Positions 46,513-54,152 of a DNA stretch of 64,000 bases are shown one piece after another (position 1 is the first letter of the stretch; every line of letters starts with the position of its first letter). The notes beneath the pieces are model-generated. The model saw nothing but the letters and a program-made list of their open reading frames with translations. It was not told the origin of the DNA and did no database searches. The stretch covers positions 1-64,000 of the forward strand of contig UQCR01000004.1 of NCBI GenBank assembly GCA_900539655.1. Reading direction: 5' to 3'. This stretch comes from an uncultured Robinsoniella sp. (lineage in GTDB: Bacteria > Bacillota > Clostridia > Lachnospirales > Lachnospiraceae). The translations under genes were made by a program, and so were the position numbers.

Positions 46513-47767
46513 CTACTTTACGCTGCTTTTTGCTATTTCTTCCTGTATTTTTGTCACTGCCTCTTCTCCTGTCATCTCAGACATCATTAATTTGGGCAGT
46601 ACATCTCCCAGCAGAATATCCTGAGGTTTACCATTTTCGTCTGCAACACCGCTGAGCACATGATAAATGTTAAATCCAACCTGATCAAAATCAGAGTGTT
46701 CTGATACAGTCTCATCCTTTGGTGTTAAGTCTTTTACTGCCGGAATACTTCCTACATGATCTTCTAAAATCTGCTCTGCTTCCTTGCTGTTCAGGAACTG
46801 GAGGTATTTTACTGCCTGCTCAGGATGCTCTGTCTTTTTGGCAATGGCATATGTATTATACTGACTCTCACCGCTTTGTGCATAACGGGTACCGTCTGCT
46901 GATGGGAACGCAAAGCTTCCCACTTCAAAGTTTAAATCTTTGTACATCTGATTATTCCAGGTACCGTCAATACTCATGGCAGCCTGTCCGTTGGTGAATG
47001 CAAGCTGCGCACCCACACCGTCAATAGAGGTGAAATCTTTTCCCATATATTCTTTCTCGGAATATTCGCGATATTTGTCAAATAACTCTTTCATAGGTGC
47101 ATAGTCCGGTTTTTCTCCATTTTTAATTGCCGCTAATGTATCATTGCACAATGCCGGAGCCATTAACTGGATTAACCAATAGCGGTCAAAGTCACCTTTC
47201 CCGCCTAAAGCAATCGGTGTTACTCCGCTATCTTTCAAGGCTGCCAGGGCACTTTCAAATTCCGCAAAATTCTCAGGCTTTTTAACCCCTGCTTTTTCAA
47301 ATAAATCTTTATTATAATAAACCGTTACATAATCGATGAATGCAGGATAACTGCAATATACCGAACCGTCTACAGTAGCATAATCAATAGAAGACTGTGG
47401 ATAACGGATGGGTTGCCTTTTTTAACCTACACTAACACTCATCCAAATTCAGAAGATATCCGTTTTGTGCCAGCTCTGCCATCTTCGTAGATTTGTTTCC
47501 CTGTACCCAGAATAAATCAGGCAGGGAATCTGACTGTACGGCAACATTAATCGTGTCAAATGTACCGGAATACTGATAATCCAGCTTAATATCAGGATTT
47601 GCTTTTTCAAAAGCTTCGTTGATTTCCGTGAATGCACCCTCAACAACTGATTGGTTATCCGTATCTCCCCATACTGTTAGTGTAACTGTTTCATTCTTTT
47701 TTCCACATCCGCTTAATAATGGAATACACATTGCAAATACCATCCCTAAAACCAAAACTTTTTTCAT
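46513..47767 (-). pseudogene. Disrupted sugar ABC transporter substrate-binding protein
   Basis: The N-terminal part (from ATG 47767) is a lipoprotein with the lipobox LLSGC and a family-1 start (VTLTVWGDTDNQSVVEGAF). It runs through NGYLLNLDEC and ends at TAG 47432. The C-terminal part resumes in another frame as YPQSSIDYATVDGSVYCSYP and continues to 46513 with QLAFTNGQAAMSIDGTWNNQ and RYAQSGESQYNTYAIAKKTE. About 43 bp lie between the last and first matching residues, so the net shift is +1 or -2. Stops occur in all three frames there (TAG, TAA, TGA), so a single slip cannot restore it. The summed length (about 415 residues) equals a full binding protein. It is the first gene of the transporter-GH38 operon. 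Confidence 0.88.
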
Positions 47768-47913
47768 CTTTGTATTCTCCTTTTTCTTTTTGTAAGATTA
47801 AATTACCTGACTACTCCACTTGCATCTTACTGTGTTTCTCTGTTTACATTTTTAATAAAACTTTATATTCACCTCCTCTTGTCATTATCACTAACTTAGT
47901 AACCTAACTTTTC

Positions 47914-47979
47914 TAATTTCTAGTAAATTATTCGTCGTTTCTTATACTTAACTTTACCAGTTGTTGTACTATATGTCAA
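47914..47979 (-). promoter_or_regulatory. Promoter and candidate operator of the mannoside transport operon
   Basis: Minus-strand TTGACA (47974-47979) is 17 bp from TAAAGT (47951-47956). Downstream lies the 17-bp dyad TAATTT-CTAGT-AAATTA (47914-47930), well placed for repression by the GntR/LacI hybrid regulator. The remaining part of this 510-bp gap up to 48277 is AT-rich and shows only the ribosome binding site of the next gene. Confidence 0.55.
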
Positions 47980-48277
47980 TTAATTTTATTTTTAATTATA
48001 TGTTTTCGTTATTTTTCACATTACTCATTCTCTCTTTTTGTTACTTTTCTATTTTAACTTCGTAATATAACTATCCAATTCATGAATTTTAGAAGACCTT
48101 TTTTGTCTAAAATCCCATTTTTGCAGATAAGAATTGACATATTACAAGCCATGATATATGCTTTTTTTAAATTCTCAGCATGTAATGAAAACAATAAAAT
48201 ACTTATCATTATAGGACATGTCAGAACTTCTATACCTATATTATTCAAATTTCAATCCACAAGAAAGGAGTATATCT

Positions 48278-50977
48278 ATGCGTTCTAATACCAGCATTAA
48301 GGAAATTTTATATTTTCCCTCCACCCATTGGGATCGGGAATGGTATCTGCCGTTTCAGTCTTTTCGTTTTAGATTTGTGGATGTTTTCCAGGAGATACTC
48401 ACAACTCTGGAAACCACGCCAGAATTTTCGACGTTTATTTGTGACGGGCAAACTGTTATGATTGAGGATTATCTTGAGATCATGCCTCAGGACAAGGAAA
48501 GAGTTAAAAAGCTTTTAGATTCCGGCCGGCTGGCCTCCGGTCCATGGTATACAATGCCAGACGAAAATCTCATCAGCGGAGAAAGCATCATTGCAAATTT
48601 AAATATGGGGAGAGAAACCTTGTCCCATCTGTCCCGGGATGCGTCCGTTCTGCCTCTTGGCTATCTCTGTGATACCTTTGGACACGTTTCACAAATGCCA
48701 CAGATATTAAACGGATTCGGTATTACCGCCGCTATATTAGGGAGGGGGACAAATGAATCCGATCTGCCCTCTTATTTTATCTGGGAATCTCCGGATAAAA
48801 GTAAATGTATCACTTATAAAGTACCGGAAAGCTGTGGTTATGGTAGTTTCTGGTATGAAGTGTACTCGGGCAGCCAAAAAGCAAAGAGCATGGAAGAAGC
48901 CGCATTTGCATATGTGCAAAAGGAACTCCTTCGTTCACCGCTTCCATTTGTTATCCTTATGGACGGAATGGACCACACTCCCATCCATCCGGATGCCGTG
49001 CCTCTTTCTGACTATTTAAAAGAAACCTTTTCCTGTAACATATCAATAGGCCATGTTACTTCCTTTTTCAGCCATTTAAAAGAATATATATCGGATATGC
49101 CCGTCCGACCAGGAGAACTCCAATCGCCTGCCCAGGCTGTTGAAGAACATAATAAGCTGATATCCGGAACCCTGTCCAGCCGGTATGATATTAAATGTGC
49201 CAACGACCAGGTTCAGACTCTTTTAGAAAAATCGGCTTTGCCCACCGCAGCTTTGGCGTCTCTGTATGGATACTCTGTGTCCCCGGGGTTCGAAAATCTG
49301 GCATATAAGTACCTGCTTAAAAACCATGCCCACGACTCCATATGCGGCTGTTCTGTAGATGAAGTACATCAGGATATGCTTTACCGCTATCGTCAGTCGT
49401 CCCAGATAGCCAGGGAAATTTTTGAACATGCTTTAACACCGTTTTTACCTGCCGCCTGTACCGAAGAGGTAAAAAGTCAGGAACAGGGTATCCTGCTTAC
49501 CCTTTTTAATTCTCTTCCGTTTGAAATTAACAAGGTAGTCACAGTTGATATTTCTTTTCCTACTGACTTTCTAAAGGAAAAATACCCGGTGATTCCTTCC
49601 GAAGAAATAAATTCTTTTCTCCTGCAAGACAGACACGGCACGGCAATTCCCTATCAGATTGAATTCGTCAGAAAGAACTCCAACGCAAGGAAACCCAGAG
49701 AATATTACGGTTCGGTTGCCGACCTTTATACCATATGCTTTGAAGCAGCCATACCTGCCATGGGAAAAAGCGAGTTTTATATTAAACCCTCACCCACCCC
49801 GGTGAGATATTTCGAAAGTTTGAGAACCGGACCGCTGTCTGCCAGAAATGAATTTTTACACCTGGATATTTCAAATGGTGGTGAAATTACCCTTACCGAC
49901 CTTAGAGATAACAGAACCTTTTCCAATCTCCTTACATTTGCAGATTATGGGGAAACTGGAGATGGCTGGAACTCCAGATCTCCTGTCCCGGATGCAGTAC
50001 ACTGTAGCGGGCACTCCCTGGGAGTCGAAGTCGTATCCGACGGTCCAAACAAATGTACCTTTTGCATAAATCATCTGCTCCCCCTGCCCGGGCACATGGA
50101 GTACCACCGCCAATATACCCGCAGGAGTGATTGCCATGAGGTACTGGCTGTCAAGACTTACCTCACATTAGCCAAAAATTCCGATATGATTCAATGCCGC
50201 ACCGTAATAAACAACAACGTAAAAGACCATCGTTTTGTCTTGCGTGTACGCAGCGAAATTCAATCGGAAACTTATTTTGCAGAAGAAGCATTTTCTTTTG
50301 TAGAGCGAACCGTGGGCAGAAGCAGATCATCCGAAAACTGGAAGGAAGAAGAACGGGAAGAAAAAAGTTTTGGAAACATCATTTATAAAAAGAGATCCGA
50401 TGGCAGCGGCCTTGCTTTCCTGTCTAAAGGGGGACTGCACGAAGCAGCCCCACGCTCTCAGGCGGACGGAAGCATAGATATTACACTTTATAGAAGCTTT
50501 GAAAAAACATTTTTGACAGATGGCCAGGCAGACGGACAGCTACTGCAAGAATTATCATTTGAATATTCCATCCTGCCTATTGGCCCATCCCTGAGTACCG
50601 TTCAGATTCTCCGGCGTGAAGATGCTTTCCGGGTATCGCCTTTTTGCCATACAGTTTTGGCTGACAGGCACACCTTCGCTTCTCTGACCTCAAAATCCTA
50701 TGGTTTTTATTTGGCTGGGCAATCCCTGTATATATCAATGATCAAGCGCTCCCAAAAAAATCCCGGTCAGATACTCATCAGGCTGGTGAACTATGATGGT
50801 TTTTCAGCTTCAGATGAATTATACAGCCCGCTTCCTTTATCAGCAGTATCTGTCTGCACTTTAGACGAATCCTGCATAGAATCCGCAGAATTTCAGGATC
50901 AGATAATCAAACTTTACTTAAAACCTCACGAGATAAAAACTCTGCTGCTTACTTTCCACGGTGTCCAGGAGCATTAA
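48278..50977 (+). CDS. Alpha-mannosidase-like glycoside hydrolase (GH38), MngB-like
   Basis: 899 residues from ATG 48278, chosen for AAGAAAGGAGTATATCT; the frame is open 60 bp upstream without a site. It is cytoplasmic. The zinc motif is STHWDREWYLPF and the nucleophile Asp is in LGYLCDTFGHVSQMPQIL. GPWYTMPDENLISGES and KNHAHDSICGCSVDEVH complete the active site. It resembles 2-O-mannosylglycerate/6-P hydrolases and related alpha-mannosidases more than the paralogue at 41833. It is transcribed divergently from the transporter operon, so one intergenic regulator could serve both. Confidence 0.93.
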   Translation: MRSNTSIKEILYFPSTHWDREWYLPFQSFRFRFVDVFQEILTTLETTPEFSTFICDGQTVMIEDYLEIMPQDKERVKKLLDSGRLASGPWYTMPDENLISGESIIANLNMGRETLSHLSRDASVLPLGYLCDTFGHVSQMPQILNGFGITAAILGRGTNESDLPSYFIWESPDKSKCITYKVPESCGYGSFWYEVYSGSQKAKSMEEAAFAYVQKELLRSPLPFVILMDGMDHTPIHPDAVPLSDYLKETFSCNISIGHVTSFFSHLKEYISDMPVRPGELQSPAQAVEEHNKLISGTLSSRYDIKCANDQVQTLLEKSALPTAALASLYGYSVSPGFENLAYKYLLKNHAHDSICGCSVDEVHQDMLYRYRQSSQIAREIFEHALTPFLPAACTEEVKSQEQGILLTLFNSLPFEINKVVTVDISFPTDFLKEKYPVIPSEEINSFLLQDRHGTAIPYQIEFVRKNSNARKPREYYGSVADLYTICFEAAIPAMGKSEFYIKPSPTPVRYFESLRTGPLSARNEFLHLDISNGGEITLTDLRDNRTFSNLLTFADYGETGDGWNSRSPVPDAVHCSGHSLGVEVVSDGPNKCTFCINHLLPLPGHMEYHRQYTRRSDCHEVLAVKTYLTLAKNSDMIQCRTVINNNVKDHRFVLRVRSEIQSETYFAEEAFSFVERTVGRSRSSENWKEEEREEKSFGNIIYKKRSDGSGLAFLSKGGLHEAAPRSQADGSIDITLYRSFEKTFLTDGQADGQLLQELSFEYSILPIGPSLSTVQILRREDAFRVSPFCHTVLADRHTFASLTSKSYGFYLAGQSLYISMIKRSQKNPGQILIRLVNYDGFSASDELYSPLPLSAVSVCTLDESCIESAEFQDQIIKLYLKPHEIKTLLLTFHGVQEH

Positions 50978-50986
50978 ATAAACCCA

Positions 50987-51033
50987 TTATAAAGGGAGCT
51001 GCCCGTATCTCATACAGTCAGCTCCCTTTATAA
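50987..51033 (+). terminator. Terminator after the second GH38 gene
   Basis: A perfect 15-bp stem, TTATAAAGGGAGCTG (50987-51001) with CAGCTCCCTTTATAA (51019-51033), follows the stop codon by 9 bp. The downstream run is ATTCTTCTACTTCTTT, U-rich but interrupted. Confidence 0.85.
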
Positions 51034-51118
51034 ATTCTTCTACTTCTTTATATGATCATAAAATCTCCCTATCGCCAGATACCTTTACTGCAAAATATTA
51101 ATTACAAAAATTGTACAT

Positions 51119-51174
51119 AATATGTTAGAATAAATATGTTGTAATAAATATGTTGTATTAAATATGTTGTATTA
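51119..51174. repeat. Four tandem 14-bp repeats upstream of the peroxiredoxin gene
   Basis: Units at 51119, 51133, 51147 and 51161 follow AATATGTTGTATTA, with one to three changes in the first two. They lie in the promoter region, about 50 bp before the start codon. Each unit presents the same AT-rich face, so copy number could alter promoter strength. No function is shown. Confidence 0.7.
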
Positions 51175-51225
51175 AAATCTTTCAACATGCTCGGTCTTAA
51201 CAAAAACATTCAAGGAGGTTTTATT

Positions 51226-51690
51226 ATGTTAGCAGCAGGAACCAAATCACCTGATTTCACTCTAAATGACAAAGACGGCAACGCCGTCACACTCTCTTCT
51301 TTCGCTGGTAAAAAGGTAGTCCTTTATTTTTATCCAAGGGACAATACACCGGGATGTACCAAACAGGCATGTGCTTTCGCCAGCGCCTATCAAGGCTTTC
51401 AGGAAAAGGACGTCGTTGTAATCGGTGTGAGCAAGGACAGCGAAAAATCCCATGTTAAATTTGCCGAAAAATATAATCTTCCTTTCATTTTAGTATCCGA
51501 TCCAGATCTAACCGCTATTCAGGCTTACGATGTGTGGAAAGAAAAGAAATTATACGGGAAAGTAAGCATGGGCGTGGTACGCAGTACCTATGTCATCGAT
51601 GAAAACGGAATCATTGAAAAGGTTTTTGAAAAAGCAAAGCCAGACACCAATGCCGGTGAAATACTGGATTATCTGGCAACTGTTATTTAA
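51226..51690 (+). CDS. bcp: Thioredoxin-dependent thiol peroxidase (Bcp/PrxQ type)
   Basis: 154 residues from ATG 51226 (CAAGGAGGTTTTATT); an upstream in-frame ATG adds an unrelated leader. It reduces hydroperoxides in the cytoplasm with thioredoxin. The active site FYPRDNTPGCTKQACAF holds the peroxidatic Cys and, five residues on, the PrxQ-type resolving Cys position. The segments SPDFTLNDKDGNAVTLSSF and GVVRSTYVIDENG are family-typical. It stands alone and overlaps the next, convergent gene by 8 bp. Confidence 0.95.
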   Translation: MLAAGTKSPDFTLNDKDGNAVTLSSFAGKKVVLYFYPRDNTPGCTKQACAFASAYQGFQEKDVVVIGVSKDSEKSHVKFAEKYNLPFILVSDPDLTAIQAYDVWKEKKLYGKVSMGVVRSTYVIDENGIIEKVFEKAKPDTNAGEILDYLATVI

Positions 51691-52138
51691 ACCTTGCATT
51701 ATCATAATTATACGGAATACTGGTTCCCACAACGACATCTTCTATCTTCTGCAGGATCAGCCAGTCATCCATATTTCCCTGCCTGTCAAATTCCAGGGGT
51801 TCAATTTGTTCAACATTCTTAAATTCAACCAGACAGAGGCACTTTTTGTGCCATCTGTCTTTTTGTTTTTCTGTAAGATCCAGCTTATCCTGGTTTTCCT
51901 CCAGTACTTTTTCAATCTCTCCTTCTGACAGCTTCAGATAATTATCCACATGAACAACCTCAGCTTTTGCAGATATCATTCCTGTGCCCTTTTTCATAAA
52001 GTACAGCTTTTCCCCCTCAAACACACGGCTGTGAGGAATCTTTCTTCCGGCTGCTCCACGGACAACCATATGCTTTGTCCCCTCCAGAATTTTTTCCAAA
52101 ACCTTCGCTTTATCATCACAATAAACTAAATGTACCAT
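51683..52138 (-). CDS. Conserved hypothetical protein, possible PUA/ASCH-like fold
   Basis: 151 residues with a GAAAGGAAATTTGAAAA site. The sequence MVHLVYCDDKAKVLEKILEG, MVVRGAAGRKIPHSRVFEGE, LYFMKKGTGMISAKAEVVHV and CLCLVEFKNVEQIEPLEFDR suggests a compact beta-barrel. The G.K.....F.GE.LYF.. pattern followed by a strand with xAxV recalls ASCH or PUA-like RNA/nucleotide-binding domains. I cannot name the family. It appears as a single gene, convergent with bcp. Confidence 0.8.
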   Translation of the reverse strand: MVHLVYCDDKAKVLEKILEGTKHMVVRGAAGRKIPHSRVFEGEKLYFMKKGTGMISAKAEVVHVDNYLKLSEGEIEKVLEENQDKLDLTEKQKDRWHKKCLCLVEFKNVEQIEPLEFDRQGNMDDWLILQKIEDVVVGTSIPYNYDNARFK

Positions 52139-52201
52139 TTTTCAAATTTCCTTTCTATTACTATATTGGGTAAACATTGTGTTATTACATAAAAAGAATA
52201 A

Positions 52202-52222
52202 ACCCTACAGTGGCTGTAGGGT
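52202..52222. terminator. Terminator after the MerR-Nim pair
   Basis: ACCCTACAG-TGG-CTGTAGGGT is a perfect 9-bp stem with a 3-nt loop. Downstream runs are AAGCTTTTTTTC on the plus strand and TTTATTCTTTTT on the minus strand, so it can act in both directions. Confidence 0.85.
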
Positions 52223-52278
52223 CAAGCTTTTTTTCATTCCATTTTTCATTCCGCTTTCAATCGCTTTCAATCCATTGC

Positions 52279-53097
52279 TTACCGTTTCCTTACCGGAATC
52301 ATTAATTCAGTGATAAATTCTTCTTCATGGTCTGTAAGCACCGGATCAATCAGATACTTTTCAATGGCATTTCCGCACATTTCATATCCTTCTTTTTCCA
52401 TCCATTCCATCATAATCCCATAAGTCTGGTATTCCATGCAGTATGCACCATAATGAATCGCGGATACCACTTCCATATTTCCAAAATCACGGATATGAAT
52501 GGAATCTTCCAAATCTTCCTGAACAGGCACGCATACCTCTATATCCGCATTCATGGGATCATATGCGTGATAATCATCGTAATAGATTGCCATTACCGGT
52601 CCAGTGGCACGACACTTTTCTTTCTTTAAGAGCATTTCCAGTCCGGCAAAGCGCTTCATAAATCCAACCGGATCTGCCGCCCCTTTCTTTCTAATGGAAA
52701 GCACCTTCATGGGCGGAATTGACTGAGCATGGATATGGGGCTGATGGTCCTGGTAATTTAATGCATTCAAATAATATTCTAATCTCTTTTTAAGAAGAAT
52801 CAGCCCTTCTATATCTTCTTTAATTTCTGATAGTTTGTGCTGCAGAGCCTCCCTGCTTACGCTGGCGGAATGATTTGCCAGGCGCTCCTTGATTTCTTTA
52901 ATATTATATCCCTGCACCTTAAACTGTTTTATTATATTTACATGAAGAAGCTGGGATTTTCCATAGTAGCGGTAGCCGGTAGCCCCATCTTTTTTCGCAG
53001 GATTCAACAGACCAATTTCATCGTAATAATGCAGTGTCCGAACCGGAATATCGCAGAGCTTTGACACCTCTCCTACCGTATAATACTCTTTTTCCAT
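52279..53097 (-). CDS. MerR-family regulator with GyrI-like effector domain
   Basis: 272 residues. N-terminal YYTVGEVSKLCDIPVRTLHYYD then EIGLLNPAKKDGATGYRYYG, coiled coil at 75-115, and a GyrI-like domain (MNADIEVCVPVQEDLEDS, HYGAYCMEYQTYGIMMEWME). It is similar in layout to the MerR protein at 8956. It starts 6 bp after the Nim-like gene on the same strand with no strong ribosome binding site, so translation is likely coupled. It probably senses a toxic compound handled by that enzyme. Confidence 0.9.
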   Translation of the reverse strand: MEKEYYTVGEVSKLCDIPVRTLHYYDEIGLLNPAKKDGATGYRYYGKSQLLHVNIIKQFKVQGYNIKEIKERLANHSASVSREALQHKLSEIKEDIEGLILLKKRLEYYLNALNYQDHQPHIHAQSIPPMKVLSIRKKGAADPVGFMKRFAGLEMLLKKEKCRATGPVMAIYYDDYHAYDPMNADIEVCVPVQEDLEDSIHIRDFGNMEVVSAIHYGAYCMEYQTYGIMMEWMEKEGYEMCGNAIEKYLIDPVLTDHEEEFITELMIPVRKR

Positions 53098-53103
53098 ATG
53101 TTG

Positions 53104-53577
53104 TTACCGATTACAGCATTTGCAGCTGATTTCCTCCACTTCTAGTCTTATAACCTTTACTGCTTTTATCATATTATCGGAAAACGGCAGATCGCGGTTT
53201 GCAGTATACTGCTCCATCAAAATAGATAGCGCTGCCCTTTTCTCATCAAATTCTTCTATAAATGAAATGGTTCCAACCCCCAGAACACATTTGTAATTCA
53301 TTCCATATCCACATGCGGTTTTACTTTCAATCAGCTCATGTGCCGTATCCATTTCAAATCCGGCAACTTTATTTTCTTCCATCAGGCGAATCTTTTTCCC
53401 TTCCGGAGCACTGTGAAAATACAACGCTATTTTGCCGTTTTCCTCTCGGAAACCAAAACTAAGCGGAACAATATAAGGTACTTTTCCATCCATTAAACCT
53501 ACTCTGCAGGTATCGCACTGCTGAATCACATTTATTATTTCATTTAAATCTTTAATCTCCCTGTCACTTCTTCTCAT
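53104..53577 (-). CDS. Pyridoxamine-phosphate-oxidase-fold protein (Nim-like)
   Basis: 157 residues with a GGGAGGATAATTAAT site. Segments RVGLMDGKVPYIVPLSFGF, LYFHSAPEGKKIRLMEENK, and YKCVLGVGTISFIEEFDEKR match the NimA-type flavin-binding split-barrel family. The C-terminus EISCKCCNR is Cys-rich. Such proteins reduce nitroaromatic or other electrophilic compounds, but many have no known substrate and resistance should not be assumed. It is the first gene of a two-gene operon with a MerR regulator. Confidence 0.88.
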   Translation of the reverse strand: MRRSDREIKDLNEIINVIQQCDTCRVGLMDGKVPYIVPLSFGFREENGKIALYFHSAPEGKKIRLMEENKVAGFEMDTAHELIESKTACGYGMNYKCVLGVGTISFIEEFDEKRAALSILMEQYTANRDLPFSDNMIKAVKVIRLEVEEISCKCCNR

Positions 53578-53624
53578 ATTAATTATCCTCCCGGCTATTG
53601 CCCGTTTTCCATTGCCATGCTCCC

Positions 53625-53680
53625 CTGATTCCCTGATTCCCTGATTCCCTGATTCCCTGATTCCCTGATTCCCTGATTCC
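53625..53680. repeat. Seven perfect 8-bp tandem repeats
   Basis: CTGATTCC is repeated seven times without a change (56 bp), 48 bp before the Nim-like start codon and inside its leader. Because 8 is not a multiple of 3 and the site is non-coding, copy-number change would alter the leader or promoter distance rather than a protein. Confidence 0.9.
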
Positions 53681-53850
53681 TTTTATTGTACTTGGAAATC
53701 CAATTTTTATCAAGTCTTCCTGCTTAAATACGCTTTGAACATGCTTTGGAATATACCTGTTATTTATTGTTTTTATTTTCATACAATTATATCCATCATT
53801 ATTTCGTGTTTCTTTTATTTTACCCTATATTTTGTAATTTTTCTACACAT

Positions 53851-53880
53851 CACTTTAGATTGTGTTTTAAAATTGCATTC
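53851..53880 (+). repeat. Divergent copy of the dispersed-repeat core
   Basis: TTTAGATTGTGTTTTAAAATTGC at 53854-53876 matches the AGAGCGTGTTTGAAAATTGC core with a few changes. The remainder of the 575-bp gap (53578-54152) holds the 8-bp repeats, this core and the downstream promoter, with no further genes. Confidence 0.4.
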
Positions 53881-54077
53881 GCTCAGCAGGGTATCACGCT
53901 TTGAGAGCGGTTCTTACAAATTGATTAAGACTTATGGTTCTATATAAGCTGAATTTCTTCCCAAATCAGCTCATAATTTTCTGATAAATATATTTTTTTG
54001 TAGTTTTTCTACAACAATATCCTGTATTTTAATTTGTATTTTTACAATTACTTTACAAAAACTTGAATTGGATTTTA

Positions 54078-54110
54078 TTGTTATTGCAAAGGCCCATTGC
54101 TATAATGGGC
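54078..54110 (+). promoter_or_regulatory. Strong promoter with a palindrome centred on the -10 box
   Basis: TTGTTA (54078-54083), 17-bp spacer, TATAAT (54101-54106) with an extended TGC before it. GCCCATT (54092-54098) and AATGGGC (54104-54110) form a perfect 7-bp inverted repeat spanning the -10. A repressor bound there would block RNA polymerase. The gene 43 bp downstream encodes the secreted phosphodiesterase. Confidence 0.7.
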
Positions 54111-54152
54111 AATGTCCAAATCAAACAATTTAAGTATGTAAAGGAGAACATT

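Noticed and set aside
47398..47440. Programmed frameshift in the binding-protein gene
   Set aside because: Stops occur in all three frames across the junction, so one slip cannot produce a full protein; mutation is simpler.
48054..48248. A 64-codon minus-strand frame in the gap before the second GH38 gene
   Set aside because: AT-rich, without a ribosome binding site or similarity; it overlaps the leader of a plus-strand gene.
53104..53577. Calling the Nim-like protein a nitroimidazole resistance gene
   Set aside because: The fold is shared by many flavin proteins and sequence alone does not show resistance.
53625..53680. Tandem array as a CRISPR
   Set aside because: Units of 8 bp directly abut with no spacers and there are no cas genes.
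53579..53782. A 67-codon minus-strand frame containing repeated GIRESGNQ
   Set aside because: The peptide repeat is just the 8-bp tandem array read as codons; no ribosome binding site or homology is apparent.
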